A stretch of 64,000 nucleotides of DNA from Bacteroidales bacterium (GTDB lineage: Bacteria; Bacteroidota; Bacteroidia; Bacteroidales; UBA932): assembly GCA_017428725.1 (NCBI GenBank), contig JAFRQH010000012.1, forward strand, positions 1 to 64,000, read 5' to 3'. Under the pieces are notes generated by a model that was given only the letters and a program-made list of their open reading frames with translations, did no database searches and had not been told where the DNA came from. The translations under genes and the position numbers were made by a program. The first letter of the stretch is position 1, and every line of letters starts with the position of its first letter. Below are positions 46,704-56,019 of this stretch, one piece after another.

Positions 46704-49700
46704 ATGAACAAACTGATCAAACTGGCCCTGAAACGGCGCTGGCTGGTGGCCGTGGCGTTTCTGGTGATCTCTGCCTTCGGCTTCTACAGCTGGACGCAGC
46801 TCGCGATCGATGCCTATCCCGACATCGCCGACGTGACCGTCCAGGTGGTGACCCAGGTCCCGGGCCTGGCCGCCGAGGAAATCGAGCAGCAGATCACGAT
46901 CCCGCTGGAGCGGGCGCTCAACGGCATCCCCTCGCTGAGTATGATGCGCAGCAAGAACACGTTCGGGCTCTCCATCATCGTGCTGGTCTTCGACGACGGC
47001 ACGGAGGACTACTGGGCCCGCCAGCGCGTACGTGAGTGCATCGGAGACGTGGATCTCCCGTACGAAGCCGTCCCGGAGCTGAACCCGCTGACCTCCCCGA
47101 CGGGGGAGATCTACCGCTATATCCTTGAGAGTGACAACCATACCCTGCGTGAGCTGACAGACCTCAACCACTGGGTCATCATCCCGCGGCTCCAGCAGAT
47201 CCCGGGTGTGGCCGCCGTCAGTAACTTCGGCGGCATCACCACCCAGTACCAGCTGGAGATCGATCCGGACAAGCTGCTCAAATACGGGCTGTCCCTGGAC
47301 GACGTACAGGCTGCGCTGGAGTCCAACAACGCCAACAGCGGAGGCAGCATGCTCTCCAGCGGCGATGTCAGCTACGTCGTTCGCGGCGTCGGTCTGGTTG
47401 GCGGCCTGGAGGACCTTGGGCGCGTGGTCGTGAAGTCCGTGGACGGGGCCCCGGTCTATCTCTCCGACCTGGGCGAACTCAAGTACGGCAACCTCGAGCG
47501 CAAGGGCGTGCTGGGCTTCGTCGATGACGAACACGCGATCGAGGACGGCGTGGAGGGCATCGTGCAGATGCTCCGCTACCAGAATCCTTCGCAGGTACTG
47601 GACAGGGTCCACGCCGCCGTGGACGAACTCAACGACGACATCCTGCCCAAGGGCGTGCGGATCCGGCCCTTCATGGACCGCACCGAGCTGGTCGGCACGA
47701 CCCTCAGCACGGTGGAGCATACCCTGTTCTTCGGGATGCTGCTGGTCATCGGCATCCTGCTGATCTTCCTGGGCAGTCCGCTCAGTGCGCTGATCGTGGC
47801 GGCGACGATCCCCATCTCGCTGCTGATCGCCTTCATCCTGATGCACCTGACGAACATCCCCGCCAACCTGTTGTCCCTGGGCGCCATCGATTTCGGCATC
47901 CTGGTGGACGGGGCGATCGTGATGACGGAGACGCTCCTGAAACTGCGGGAGGAGGCGCCGGACAAACCGCTGGACAGCAAGAAGGTGATCCGGCGGATCG
48001 CGGATGTGGCGAAACCGATCTTCTTCTCCACGATCATCATCATCGTGGCGTATATGCCGCTGTTCACCTTCGAGCGGATCGAGAAGAAACTCTTCACGCC
48101 GATGGCCTACACGGTGGGCTACGCCCTGCTGGGCGCCCTGTCCGTGGCCCTGATCCTCATCCCCGGCCTGGCATATTCCCTCTACCGCAAGCCGCAGAAG
48201 GTCTACCGCAACAAGGTGATGGAGTCCCTGACGGAGAAGTACAAACACAGCACCGCGCGGGTGATGGACCGCCCGAAGGGCATCTTTGCCGGGATCGCGG
48301 TAATCCTCGTGCTCGTGGGAATCCTGGCCGCCACCGTGGGCAAGGACTTCCTGCCGGCGCTCGACGAGGGAGGTATCTGGATCCAGATCCAGACCCCGCC
48401 GGGCATCTCGCTCGCCAAGTCCACGCAGATGGCCAGCGACCTGCGTGAGCGGATGAAGGCGTTCGACGAAGTGACCTACGTGATGACGCAGGTGGGCCGC
48501 GACGACGAGGGGGCCGAGGCGTTCACCTCCTCCCACATCGAGTGCTGCATCGGCCTGAAGCCTTATTCGAAGTGGAAATTCGGCAAGACCAAGGCAGACC
48601 TGGTGGAGGAGATGGCGGCGGCCATCGAGACGATGCCCGGCTACCACGCCGGTTTCTCCCAGCCGATCATCGATATGGTGATGGACCAGATTGCCGGCGC
48701 CCACAGCGACCTGGCGGTCAAGGTCTACGGCGACGACCTCGTTGAGGCGCGCCGCATCGCCGAGCAGGTGATGGCGGTGGTCTCCGACATCCCGGGCGCC
48801 ACGGACGTCATCATCGACCAGGAGCCGCCGCTGCCGCAGCTCAAGATCACGGCGGACCGCGAGAAGATCGCCCAGTACGGGCTCAACGTCTCCGACATCG
48901 CCAACCTCGTGGAGGTGGCCATCGGCGGCAAGGCCATCTCCCAGGTGTACATCGGGAGCAAGGTCTACGACGTGACCTGCCGTTTCACGGAGGAATCCCG
49001 CGACACGCCGGAGAAGATCGCCTCGCTGATGCTGATGACCCCGGACGGCGTGCCGGTCCCGCTCTCGGCGGTGGCCGAGGTGCAGTCGGTGCTCGGGGCC
49101 AGTTTCATTGCACGCGAGATGAACAAGCGGCACCTGACGGTGCGCCTGAACCTGCGCGGCCGCGACCTGACCTCCTACCTGGACGAGGCGCGGCGGCGTA
49201 TCGCGGAGGAGGTCAGCTATGACCACACGGCCTTCCAGGTGCGCTGGGACGGTCAGTTCGAGAACCAGCGCCGCGCCTACAGCCGCCTGGCGGTCATCAT
49301 CCCCTTCGTGCTCGCCATCATGTTCCTGCTGCTGTTCGGCGCTTTCGGCAAGTTCCGCCAGGCGGGCCTGCTGATCTCGCTGCTGCCGCTCGCGCTGCTG
49401 GGCGGCCTGCTGGCGCTCAACGTGCGCGGGATGACCTTCAACGTCTCCTCCGCCGTCGGATTCATCGCCCTGTTCGGCCTGACGATCCAGAACGGCGTCA
49501 TCATGATCTCCCACATCAACAGCCTGCGCCGGGACGGCACGCCGCTGCGCGCCGCCGTCGTGGAGGGCGCGGCGCACCGGCTGCGTCCCGTGCTGATGAC
49601 GGCCACGGTGGCCATCCTTGGCCTGCTGCCGGCCTCGCTCGCCACGGGCATCGGCTCGGACGTGCAGCGCCCGCTCGCCACGGTCATCGTGTACGGCCTG

Positions 49701-49808
49701 TTCTTCTCCACGATCATTACCTTGTATATCCTCCCGACGCTCTATTACCTGATGGAGCGGCGCCACGAGACCCAAAGCGAAAAGTCCGATGAAGAAGTGT
49801 ATCTATAG
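46704..49808 (+). CDS. czcA: RND heavy-metal efflux pump (CzcA type)
   Basis: A 1034-residue inner-membrane RND pump of the HME family with the usual 12 segments and two large periplasmic loops. The fourth segment reads DFGILVDGAIVMTE near residue 396, matching the DFGxxxDGA pattern linked to divalent cations (Co, Zn, Cd) and not the pattern of Cu/Ag CusA pumps. Export of Zn, Co or Cd is therefore favoured. Length is normal (about 1040). Its last 20 bases overlap the outer-membrane channel gene. Confidence 0.93.
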   Translation: MNKLIKLALKRRWLVAVAFLVISAFGFYSWTQLAIDAYPDIADVTVQVVTQVPGLAAEEIEQQITIPLERALNGIPSLSMMRSKNTFGLSIIVLVFDDGTEDYWARQRVRECIGDVDLPYEAVPELNPLTSPTGEIYRYILESDNHTLRELTDLNHWVIIPRLQQIPGVAAVSNFGGITTQYQLEIDPDKLLKYGLSLDDVQAALESNNANSGGSMLSSGDVSYVVRGVGLVGGLEDLGRVVVKSVDGAPVYLSDLGELKYGNLERKGVLGFVDDEHAIEDGVEGIVQMLRYQNPSQVLDRVHAAVDELNDDILPKGVRIRPFMDRTELVGTTLSTVEHTLFFGMLLVIGILLIFLGSPLSALIVAATIPISLLIAFILMHLTNIPANLLSLGAIDFGILVDGAIVMTETLLKLREEAPDKPLDSKKVIRRIADVAKPIFFSTIIIIVAYMPLFTFERIEKKLFTPMAYTVGYALLGALSVALILIPGLAYSLYRKPQKVYRNKVMESLTEKYKHSTARVMDRPKGIFAGIAVILVLVGILAATVGKDFLPALDEGGIWIQIQTPPGISLAKSTQMASDLRERMKAFDEVTYVMTQVGRDDEGAEAFTSSHIECCIGLKPYSKWKFGKTKADLVEEMAAAIETMPGYHAGFSQPIIDMVMDQIAGAHSDLAVKVYGDDLVEARRIAEQVMAVVSDIPGATDVIIDQEPPLPQLKITADREKIAQYGLNVSDIANLVEVAIGGKAISQVYIGSKVYDVTCRFTEESRDTPEKIASLMLMTPDGVPVPLSAVAEVQSVLGASFIAREMNKRHLTVRLNLRGRDLTSYLDEARRRIAEEVSYDHTAFQVRWDGQFENQRRAYSRLAVIIPFVLAIMFLLLFGAFGKFRQAGLLISLLPLALLGGLLALNVRGMTFNVSSAVGFIALFGLTIQNGVIMISHINSLRRDGTPLRAAVVEGAAHRLRPVLMTATVAILGLLPASLATGIGSDVQRPLATVIVYGLFFSTIITLYILPTLYYLMERRHETQSEKSDEEVYL

Positions 49809-51024
49809 TCTCTGCCTGCTCCTGATGCCCCTGGTGCTGGGGGCGCAGACGCTCGATTACCGGCAGTTCCTGCAGGCCGTCGCCCGCGACAACGCCACGC
49901 TGCTGGCGGAGAAGTACAACGTGGAGATCGCCGCCGCCAACCTCCAGGCGGCGCGGGTCTTCAACGACCCGGAGCTGTCCGTCGCCTATACGGACAACGA
50001 GGACAACACCCTGATGATGGGCCGCAGCTACGAGGCGGGCCTGTCCTACGGCTTCTCGCTCGGCGGGGTGCGCCGGGCGCGGATCGGTGTGGCGGCCACG
50101 GAGCAGGAGCTGACGGAGGCCGCCCTGGCGGACTTCTTCCGGACGCTGCGCGAGGAGGCCACCGTGGCCTGGAGCGAGGCCTGGGAGGCCCGCGAGACGG
50201 AGCGCGCGCTGTGCTCGTCCTACGAGACGATGCAGCGGATCGCCGCCGCGGACAGCCTGCGCGCCGCCCTCGGCGACATCCGCCGCTCCGATGCGGTCCA
50301 GTCCGCGCTGGAGGCGCTGACCCTGAAAGGGGAGTGGCTGCAGGCGCGGGCCGACTACCGGAATGCCCTGGCCGACCTGTCGCTGCTGGCCGGCGGGCAG
50401 CCCCTCGGCGACATCGCGGAGGACCCGATGCCGCTGATGGTCCCGGATGTCGCTCCGGGCGAGCTGATGGACATCGCCGAGCGGAACCGCGCCGACCTCA
50501 AGGCCGCGGAGCTGTCCCGGACCCTCTCGCAGAAGAACCTGGCGCTGGTCCGCGCCTCGCGCGCGATGGAACTGGGCCTCGAACTGGGCTACGCCCACAA
50601 TACGGAAGTGCGCAACGAGATCGCCCCGGCGCCCGCCTTCAACGCCATCACCTTCGGAGTGACCATCCCGCTGAAGTTCTCCTCGCTCAACCGCGGGGAG
50701 CGCGCCGCTGCGCAAGCCGCGGTGAGCCAGTCCGAGCGCTACCTGGACGCGGCGCGGCAGACCGTGCGGACCGAGGTCCTGCAGGCCTGGAACGCCTGGC
50801 AGGCGGCTTGCGAGGTAGCGGAGCATTACTCCGACAAGATCGTCTCCGAGGCGAAGGAGATCCTGGAAGGGATCGAGTTCACATACTCCCACGGAGACGC
50901 CTCGCTGGTCGAAATGCTCACGGCGGTGCGGACCTACAACGACGTGGCGCTGTCGGCCGCGCAGGCACAGGCGGCCCGGCTGGCCGCCGCGGCGCGCCTG
51001 CAGGCCGCCCTGGGGCTGGAGTAG
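49789..51024 (+). CDS. czcC: TolC-family outer-membrane channel of the metal pump (CzcC)
   Basis: A 411-residue TolC-like protein with a cleavable signal (LGAQ, about residue 18) and two long coiled OEP repeats (about 30-200 and 220-405). Ends with ARLQAALGLE. It completes the tripartite pump. The gene starts 20 bases inside the czcA 3' end. No terminator was seen after it; the next gene has its own promoter box. Confidence 0.91.
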   Translation: MKKCIYSLCLLLMPLVLGAQTLDYRQFLQAVARDNATLLAEKYNVEIAAANLQAARVFNDPELSVAYTDNEDNTLMMGRSYEAGLSYGFSLGGVRRARIGVAATEQELTEAALADFFRTLREEATVAWSEAWEARETERALCSSYETMQRIAAADSLRAALGDIRRSDAVQSALEALTLKGEWLQARADYRNALADLSLLAGGQPLGDIAEDPMPLMVPDVAPGELMDIAERNRADLKAAELSRTLSQKNLALVRASRAMELGLELGYAHNTEVRNEIAPAPAFNAITFGVTIPLKFSSLNRGERAAAQAAVSQSERYLDAARQTVRTEVLQAWNAWQAACEVAEHYSDKIVSEAKEILEGIEFTYSHGDASLVEMLTAVRTYNDVALSAAQAQAARLAAAARLQAALGLE

Positions 51025-51044
51025 GTATTTCCCGGAGAAATCCT

Positions 51045-51052
51045 TACCTTTG
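51045..51052 (+). promoter_or_regulatory. Putative -7 box of tcdA
   Basis: TACCTTTG matches TANNTTTG, with nine bases before the ATG at 51062; no TTTG at the usual spacing. Confidence 0.5.
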
Positions 51053-51061
51053 GGTCTTGTG

Positions 51062-51820
51062 ATGGAAAGTGCGTATTCCAACCGGACCGAATTGCTGGTG
51101 GGCCCTGATGTGCTGGCCCGCCTGCACGCGGTGCGCGTCATCCTGTTCGGGGTCGGAGGCGTGGGCAGCTGGTGCGCGGAGGGGCTCGTCCGCTCCGGTG
51201 TGCGCCGCCTGACGCTCGTGGATGCCGACCGGATCAGCGAGAGCAACGTCAACCGCCAGTTGATGGCAACGCGCCGCACGGTCGGCCAGGTCAAGGTCGA
51301 GGCGCTCCGGGACCGCCTGCTGGAGATCGATCCCGAGGCGGAGATCGAGACCAGGCAGGAAGTTTTCTGCGCCGAGACGGCGTCCGCGTTCGACTTGTCG
51401 CAGTACGATTATATCCTGGACTGCATCGATTCGCTCAAGGACAAGGGGGAGCTCATCCTGCGCGCCACGCGCACGCCGGCGGTCTTCTTCTGCTCGATGG
51501 GCGCTGCGCTCAAGGTCGACCCCACGCAAGTGCGCGTGGCGGAGTTCTGGAATGTCCGCGGCTGTCCGCTGGGCGCCGCGCTCCGCAAGAAATTTAAGCA
51601 GAACCACACCTGGCCCGGCCACAAGTTCCGCTGCGTCTACGACGAGGAGGTGCTGCCCAACCGCGGCGGTGAGCCGCTCCCGGAGACGGACCTCTTCAAC
51701 AAGGCGCAGATCAACGGCTCGCTTGCGCACATCACCGCCATCTTCGGGATGACGCTCTGCGGACTGGTCATCCAGGATGTCTACCAGAAAGTTTTGGACA
51801 ATGAGCAGGGAATCATTTGA
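51062..51820 (+). CDS. tcdA: tRNA threonylcarbamoyladenosine dehydratase
   Basis: A 252-residue E1-like enzyme (YgdL/CsdL/TcdA) that cyclises t6A at position 37 of ANN-decoding tRNAs with ATP. The nucleotide site is FGVGGVGSWCAEGL near residue 27. DADRISESNVNRQL near 54 binds ATP-Mg, and DCIDSLKDK near 118 follows. The length matches the family. The ATG at 51062 (MESAYSNRTELL) matches the known N-terminus. The next gene starts within its last 20 bases. Confidence 0.93.
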   Translation: MESAYSNRTELLVGPDVLARLHAVRVILFGVGGVGSWCAEGLVRSGVRRLTLVDADRISESNVNRQLMATRRTVGQVKVEALRDRLLEIDPEAEIETRQEVFCAETASAFDLSQYDYILDCIDSLKDKGELILRATRTPAVFFCSMGAALKVDPTQVRVAEFWNVRGCPLGAALRKKFKQNHTWPGHKFRCVYDEEVLPNRGGEPLPETDLFNKAQINGSLAHITAIFGMTLCGLVIQDVYQKVLDNEQGII

Positions 51821-53066
51821 CATCGCCCCCGGCGAACAGGTCGCGCTCGTAGGCCCCAACGCCTCCGGCAAGAGCGCCCTGGCGTCCGCTTTCGCGGGAC
51901 GCACGGGCGCGCGCTACATCACCTTCCGCGACTCGTACGGGAGCTACGGCGACCGCAATTTCTTCATGCAGCAGCGCTGGAACCTCTTCACCCTGGAGGA
52001 GGATCCGCCTTCCGTGGGGGAGATCCTCTTCAAGGAGGCGCGCGCTGCGCAGGACGCCCCGGCCGCCCTGCGGCGCCTGGGCGGATACATCGCGCTCTTC
52101 TCCCTGGAGGAGGTGCTGGACAAGCCCCTGGTGACGCTCTCCTCGGGAGAGCTGCGCAAGTTCCAGCTCACCCGCGCGCTGCTGGGCGGGCCTGCGGGCC
52201 TGGTGGTCGACAACCCCTATGTGGGCCTCGACCCCGCGGCCCGCAAGGCGCTGACGCAGCTCCTGACGGACCTCTCGGCCTCGATGACGCTGGTGCTGGT
52301 CCTCTCGCGCGTGGCGGAGATCCCTCCGTTCATCACGCACGTGATTCCGGTCTCGGACGGTGTGGCGGGGGAGAAGGTCCCGCTGGCGGACTATCTGGAG
52401 TCCGTCCTGCCTCCGGCCGTGATCCGGATGCGCGGGGTGACGATCCGCTTCGGCGAGCGGGTGATCCTGGATTCGCTGGACTGGACGGTCCGGCAGGGGG
52501 AGCACTGGGCGCTGACCGGGGCCAACGGCAGCGGCAAGAGCACGCTCCTGAGCCTGATCACGGCCGACAATCCCAAGGCCTATGCCTGTGATATCGAGCT
52601 GTTCGGCCGGCAGCGGGGGAGCGGGGAGACCATCTGGGACATCAAGCGCAACATCGGTTTCGTGAGTCCGGAGCTGCACCGTGCCTTCCAAGTGGATGCG
52701 CCGGCGCTGGACATCGTCACGAGCGGCCTGTTCGACACCGAGGGGCTGTTCCGGCATCCTACGGAGGAGCAGCGTGCGACCGCCCGCCGCTGGATGGCGG
52801 AGTTCGGGATCGCAGAGCTGGCGGACCAGCCCTTCCTGCGGCTCTCCAGCGGTCAGCAGCGCCTGTGTCTGGTGGCCCGCGCCTTCGTCAAGGATCCGCC
52901 GCTCTACATCCTCGACGAGCCCCTCCACGGCCTCGACGGCGCGCAGCGCCTCCGCGTCAAGGCCCTGCTGGACCGTTTCTGCGGCGCCCCCGGCAAGACC
53001 CTCCTGATGGTCACCCATTACCCGGAGGAATACCCCGCCTGCATCGACCACAGCCTGACCCTCTAG
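51801..53066 (+). CDS. Double-ATPase ABC protein (ModF/PhrA-like)
   Basis: A 421-residue soluble protein with two ABC domains in one chain. Domain 1 (1-200) has Walker A GPNASGKSAL near 22 and signature LSSGELRKFQL near 115, but VVDNPYVGLD in place of Walker B Glu (Asn for Glu). Domain 2 (205-421) is complete: GANGSGKSTL near 240, LSSGQQRLCL near 348, ILDEPLHGLD near 369. No membrane partner. ModF (PhrA) of E. coli has the same architecture; its role is poorly understood. It overlaps tcdA by 20 bases and shares a CTAG stop with the convergent epimerase gene. Confidence 0.82.
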   Translation: MSRESFDIAPGEQVALVGPNASGKSALASAFAGRTGARYITFRDSYGSYGDRNFFMQQRWNLFTLEEDPPSVGEILFKEARAAQDAPAALRRLGGYIALFSLEEVLDKPLVTLSSGELRKFQLTRALLGGPAGLVVDNPYVGLDPAARKALTQLLTDLSASMTLVLVLSRVAEIPPFITHVIPVSDGVAGEKVPLADYLESVLPPAVIRMRGVTIRFGERVILDSLDWTVRQGEHWALTGANGSGKSTLLSLITADNPKAYACDIELFGRQRGSGETIWDIKRNIGFVSPELHRAFQVDAPALDIVTSGLFDTEGLFRHPTEEQRATARRWMAEFGIAELADQPFLRLSSGQQRLCLVARAFVKDPPLYILDEPLHGLDGAQRLRVKALLDRFCGAPGKTLLMVTHYPEEYPACIDHSLTL

Positions 53067-54013
53067 CGCCCGGCGAAGAAGGCGCGGATGGCGTCGGCGA
53101 GGGGCGTGTGGGGGAGGCCAAGCTCCCGTTCGGCCTTGGCACTGTCATACCACTCTTCGATAAGCAGTTGCTCCACGTTGGTGCTGCAGAGCATCGTGCG
53201 GAGGCCGAGGCACCGGAGCAGGTCGCCCAGGCGGCCGGCGGCGCGCACGAGTGCGTCGGGCAGTGTGACGAAGCGCTGGCGGTAGCCGCAGGCCTGCGCC
53301 TGCAGGGTATAGAATTCGCGAAGCGTAAGGGGCTCTCCCGTAAGCAGATAGCGCCCGCTTGCGCCGCGCTCCAGGGCGTTGCAGATGGCCGTGGCGGCGT
53401 CGCACACGGGCAGGAAGCTCTTTCCGCCGCGCGGGCCGGCCATCAGGGGCCGCCGCCAGCCGGCGAGCAGCAGCGTGCCCGACGAAGGCTTGGCATCGTA
53501 CGCGCCCAGCATAAACCCGGGATTGACTACGACCACCCGCCGGTCGGGGTGCGCCGCCGCCCAGGCAAGCAGCGCGTCCTCGCCGGCCTTCTTGCTGCGG
53601 GCGTACGGCGCCCGCTCGAAAGGCGCGGCGAAAGGCGCCGACTCGTCCGTCGGATGCTCCCGCGTGCCTGCGGCGACGGTGTTGGCCGTGCTCGTGTGGA
53701 TGAGCGTCGGGATGCCGGTCTGCTCCAGCAGGCGGCAGAGGAGCACGGGCAGGTCCCGGTTGACCGGCAGGAAATCCTCCTCCCGCGGCAGGCGCATGTC
53801 CGTGGTGCCGGCGCAGTTGATGACAGCGTCGCACCCCGCGGCGGCCCGCACCAGGGTCTCTGCGTCCAGCAGGCTCCCGCGCACCACCTCCGGGGCGTCC
53901 AGCAGCAGCCGCGCCTCGGGACGCAGGAGGACGCGCACGGCCATGCCGCGCTCCTGCAGGAGCCGGAGCACGTTGTGGCCGAGCAGGCCGGAAGCGCCGA
54001 GAAGAAGGACCAT
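53063..54013 (-). CDS. NAD(P)-dependent epimerase/dehydratase family protein
   Basis: A 316-residue short-chain dehydrogenase of the extended type. The Rossmann motif GASGLLGHNV is at residues 6-15, HTSTANTV near 118 stands for the catalytic Ser/Thr region, and the YxxxK pair appears as YARSKK near 149. It resembles dihydroflavonol-reductase-like enzymes; substrate unknown. The start at 54013 is only three bases from a TACCTTTG promoter box, which implies a leaderless mRNA or a start further inside. It is divergent from the flavodiiron gene and convergent with the ABC gene. Confidence 0.84.
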   Translation of the reverse strand: MVLLLGASGLLGHNVLRLLQERGMAVRVLLRPEARLLLDAPEVVRGSLLDAETLVRAAAGCDAVINCAGTTDMRLPREEDFLPVNRDLPVLLCRLLEQTGIPTLIHTSTANTVAAGTREHPTDESAPFAAPFERAPYARSKKAGEDALLAWAAAHPDRRVVVVNPGFMLGAYDAKPSSGTLLLAGWRRPLMAGPRGGKSFLPVCDAATAICNALERGASGRYLLTGEPLTLREFYTLQAQACGYRQRFVTLPDALVRAAGRLGDLLRCLGLRTMLCSTNVEQLLIEEWYDSAKAERELGLPHTPLADAIRAFFAGR

Positions 54014-54016
54014 ATC

Positions 54017-54024
54017 CAAAGGTA
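54017..54024 (-). promoter_or_regulatory. Putative -7 box touching the epimerase start codon
   Basis: Minus-strand TACCTTTG, exact TANNTTTG, three bases before the ATG. Transcription would begin at the start codon. Confidence 0.55.
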
Positions 54025-54053
54025 ATAAATTTCCGGAAGAGCGAAAAACATTG

Positions 54054-54061
54054 TAAATTTG
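54054..54061 (+). promoter_or_regulatory. Putative -7 box of the flavodiiron gene
   Basis: TAAATTTG matches TANNTTTG and lies 14 bases before the ATG at 54076. Confidence 0.5.
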
Positions 54062-54075
54062 CAGTCCGCACATAA

Positions 54076-55278
54076 ATGACAAGCACTATGATCCGACCCA
54101 TCACCGATACCATCCGTTATATTGGCGTGGACGACGCCGCACTGGACCTGTTCGAGAGCCAATACGATGTCCCGGAGGGGATGTCGTACAATTCCTATGT
54201 GATCCTGGACGAGAAGATCGCCGTCCTGGACACCAGCGACGCCCGCACGGCCGGGACGTGGCTGCAGAACCTGGAGGAGGCCCTGGAGGGCCGCCAGCCG
54301 GACTACCTGGTCGTGCACCATATGGAGCCCGACCACTCCGCCTGCGCCGCCGCCCTGCTGGAGAAGTATCCCGCCCTGACGCTCCTCGCCACGCCCCAGG
54401 CCCTCAAGATGCTCCCGCAGTTCTTCCCCGGCGTGCAGCTCGCGGGCCGCACCCGCGCCGTGAACGAGGGCGATACGCTCGAGCTCGGCGCGCACACGCT
54501 CCAGTTCCTGCTGGCCCCGATGGTCCACTGGCCGGAGGTGATGATGAGTTTCGACCGCAAGGACAAGGTGCTCTTCAGCGCCGACGCCTTCGGCAAGTTC
54601 GGCGCCCTGGAGCTGACCGGCGGCCTGTGGTGCACCCCCGAGACCGACTGGGCCTGCGAGGCGCGCCGCTACTATTTCAACATCTGCGGCAAATACGGTG
54701 TCCAGGTGCAGCGCGTGCTCGCCAAGGTCGCTCCGCTGGGCGTGCAGACCATCTGCCCGCTGCACGGGCCGATGCTGCGCGACACGCTCTCCGAGGCGCT
54801 GCGCCTCTACGGCATCTGGAGCAGCTACGGCGTGGAGACGCCCGGCGTCTTCGTGGCCTACGCCTCCATCCACGGCGGAACGGCCGCCGCTGCCGAGCAG
54901 TTCGCCCAGATGCTCCGGGAGAAGGGCTGCCCGAAGGTCGCGACCTGCGACCTGACCCGCGATGACCTCGGCGAGGCCATCGAGGACGCCTTCCGCTACG
55001 GCACGCTCGTCGTCGCGGCTTCCTCCTACGACGCCGGCCTCTTCCCGCCGATGCACGACTTCCTGTGGCACCTGCAGATCAAGGGCTGGCAGAAGCGTCG
55101 CGCCGCCGTCATCGAGAACGGCAGCTGGGCGCCGACCGCCGGCCGCGTGATGACCGAGATGCTCTCCGCGATGAAGGACGTCACGCTCGTGGGCGACAAG
55201 GTCACGATCCGCAGCCGCCTGCAGCCCGGCGACATCCCGGCCCTCGAGGCCCTCGCCGACGCCGTGCTGGCCGGGTAA
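54076..55278 (+). CDS. fprA: A-type flavoprotein (flavodiiron protein), O2/NO reductase
   Basis: A 400-residue flavodiiron protein. The N-terminal metallo-beta-lactamase-like domain has the diiron ligands HHMEPDHS near residue 77, HWPEVMMSF near 150, FSADAFGKFG near 167 and CPLHGP near 225. The C-terminal flavodoxin domain (about 255-400) has ASIHGGTAAAAEQ and SYDAGLFPPM. It reduces oxygen to water or nitric oxide to N2O, protecting anaerobes. The alternative ATG at 54088 cannot be excluded. The phosphatase gene follows after four bases. Confidence 0.92.
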   Translation: MTSTMIRPITDTIRYIGVDDAALDLFESQYDVPEGMSYNSYVILDEKIAVLDTSDARTAGTWLQNLEEALEGRQPDYLVVHHMEPDHSACAAALLEKYPALTLLATPQALKMLPQFFPGVQLAGRTRAVNEGDTLELGAHTLQFLLAPMVHWPEVMMSFDRKDKVLFSADAFGKFGALELTGGLWCTPETDWACEARRYYFNICGKYGVQVQRVLAKVAPLGVQTICPLHGPMLRDTLSEALRLYGIWSSYGVETPGVFVAYASIHGGTAAAAEQFAQMLREKGCPKVATCDLTRDDLGEAIEDAFRYGTLVVAASSYDAGLFPPMHDFLWHLQIKGWQKRRAAVIENGSWAPTAGRVMTEMLSAMKDVTLVGDKVTIRSRLQPGDIPALEALADAVLAG

Positions 55279-55282
55279 AGGG

Positions 55283-55726
55283 ATGAGACGCATCCTCTTC
55301 CTGTGCCACGGCAACATCTGCCGCTCGCCGATGGCCGAGTTCATCTTCAAGGCCCTGGTCCGCGCCCGCGGGCTGGAAGGGTCGTATTATGTCGAGTCGG
55401 CGGCCGTCTCCGCCGAAGAGATCGGCAATCCCATCTATCCGCCCGCAAAGCGCAATCTCACGCAGCACGGCATCCCCTTTGACGCGCAGAAGCGCGCGCG
55501 GCAGGTGACCCGTGCCGACTACGCGCGCTTCGACCGCATTATCGTGATGGACCGTTCCAACCTCCGCTGGCTGGAGCGGATCTTCGCCGGCGACCCGGAG
55601 CACAAGGTCCATCTGATGATGTCATACTGCGGACTCTCACGCGACGTGGCCGATCCCTGGTACACCGGCGATTTCGAGCAGACCTTCCAGGACATCCTGG
55701 CCGGCTGCGAGGCGATGCTGGATTAG
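55283..55726 (+). CDS. Low-molecular-weight protein tyrosine phosphatase
   Basis: A 147-residue LMW-PTP (family about 150). The P-loop CHGNICRSPMAE is at residues 8-19, with the nucleophile Cys8 and Arg14. The general acid Asp of DPWYTG near 123 is present. Such enzymes act on phosphotyrosine proteins or on exopolysaccharide kinases; no such kinase is nearby. It sits four bases after the flavodiiron gene and overlaps the convergent regulator gene by four bases. Confidence 0.94.
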   Translation: MRRILFLCHGNICRSPMAEFIFKALVRARGLEGSYYVESAAVSAEEIGNPIYPPAKRNLTQHGIPFDAQKRARQVTRADYARFDRIIVMDRSNLRWLERIFAGDPEHKVHLMMSYCGLSRDVADPWYTGDFEQTFQDILAGCEAMLD

Positions 55727-56016
55727 GACGCTCCCGAAGAGAGGTATTCCTTCAGCGCCTCCACATACTTTCCGAAGGCTTCCTGGCCGGCGGGGGTGAT
55801 GCGGCAGGTGGTGCAGGGTTTGCGGCCCTTGAAGCCTTTCTCGACCGTGATGTAGCCGGCGGCGTCCAGTTTCTCGATCTGGACGCTGAGGTTGCCGGCG
55901 GTCGCCCCCGTCTGGGTCCTGATGTAGGTGAAGTCGGCCGACTCCACGCCCGCCAGGATCGACATCACGGCCAGTCTCAGCTCCGAATGGAGGAGCGGAT
56001 CGAGTTTCGGGAACAT
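55723..56016 (-). CDS. Winged-helix transcriptional regulator with a CxxC pair
   Basis: A 97-residue protein of the small winged-helix (HTH_34) type: LRLAVMSILAG, then helix-turn-helix TQTGATAGNLSVQIEKLDAAGYI at about 35-56, wing at about 58-74. The wing carries Cys68 and Cys71 (KPCTTCRIT), where family members that I recall have other residues such as KPLTTYRIT. A redox or metal response is possible. It is cotranscribed after the membrane protein (three-base gap), so it probably regulates that gene or its own operon. Confidence 0.85.
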   Translation of the reverse strand: MFPKLDPLLHSELRLAVMSILAGVESADFTYIRTQTGATAGNLSVQIEKLDAAGYITVEKGFKGRKPCTTCRITPAGQEAFGKYVEALKEYLSSGAS

Positions 56017-56019
56017 AGG

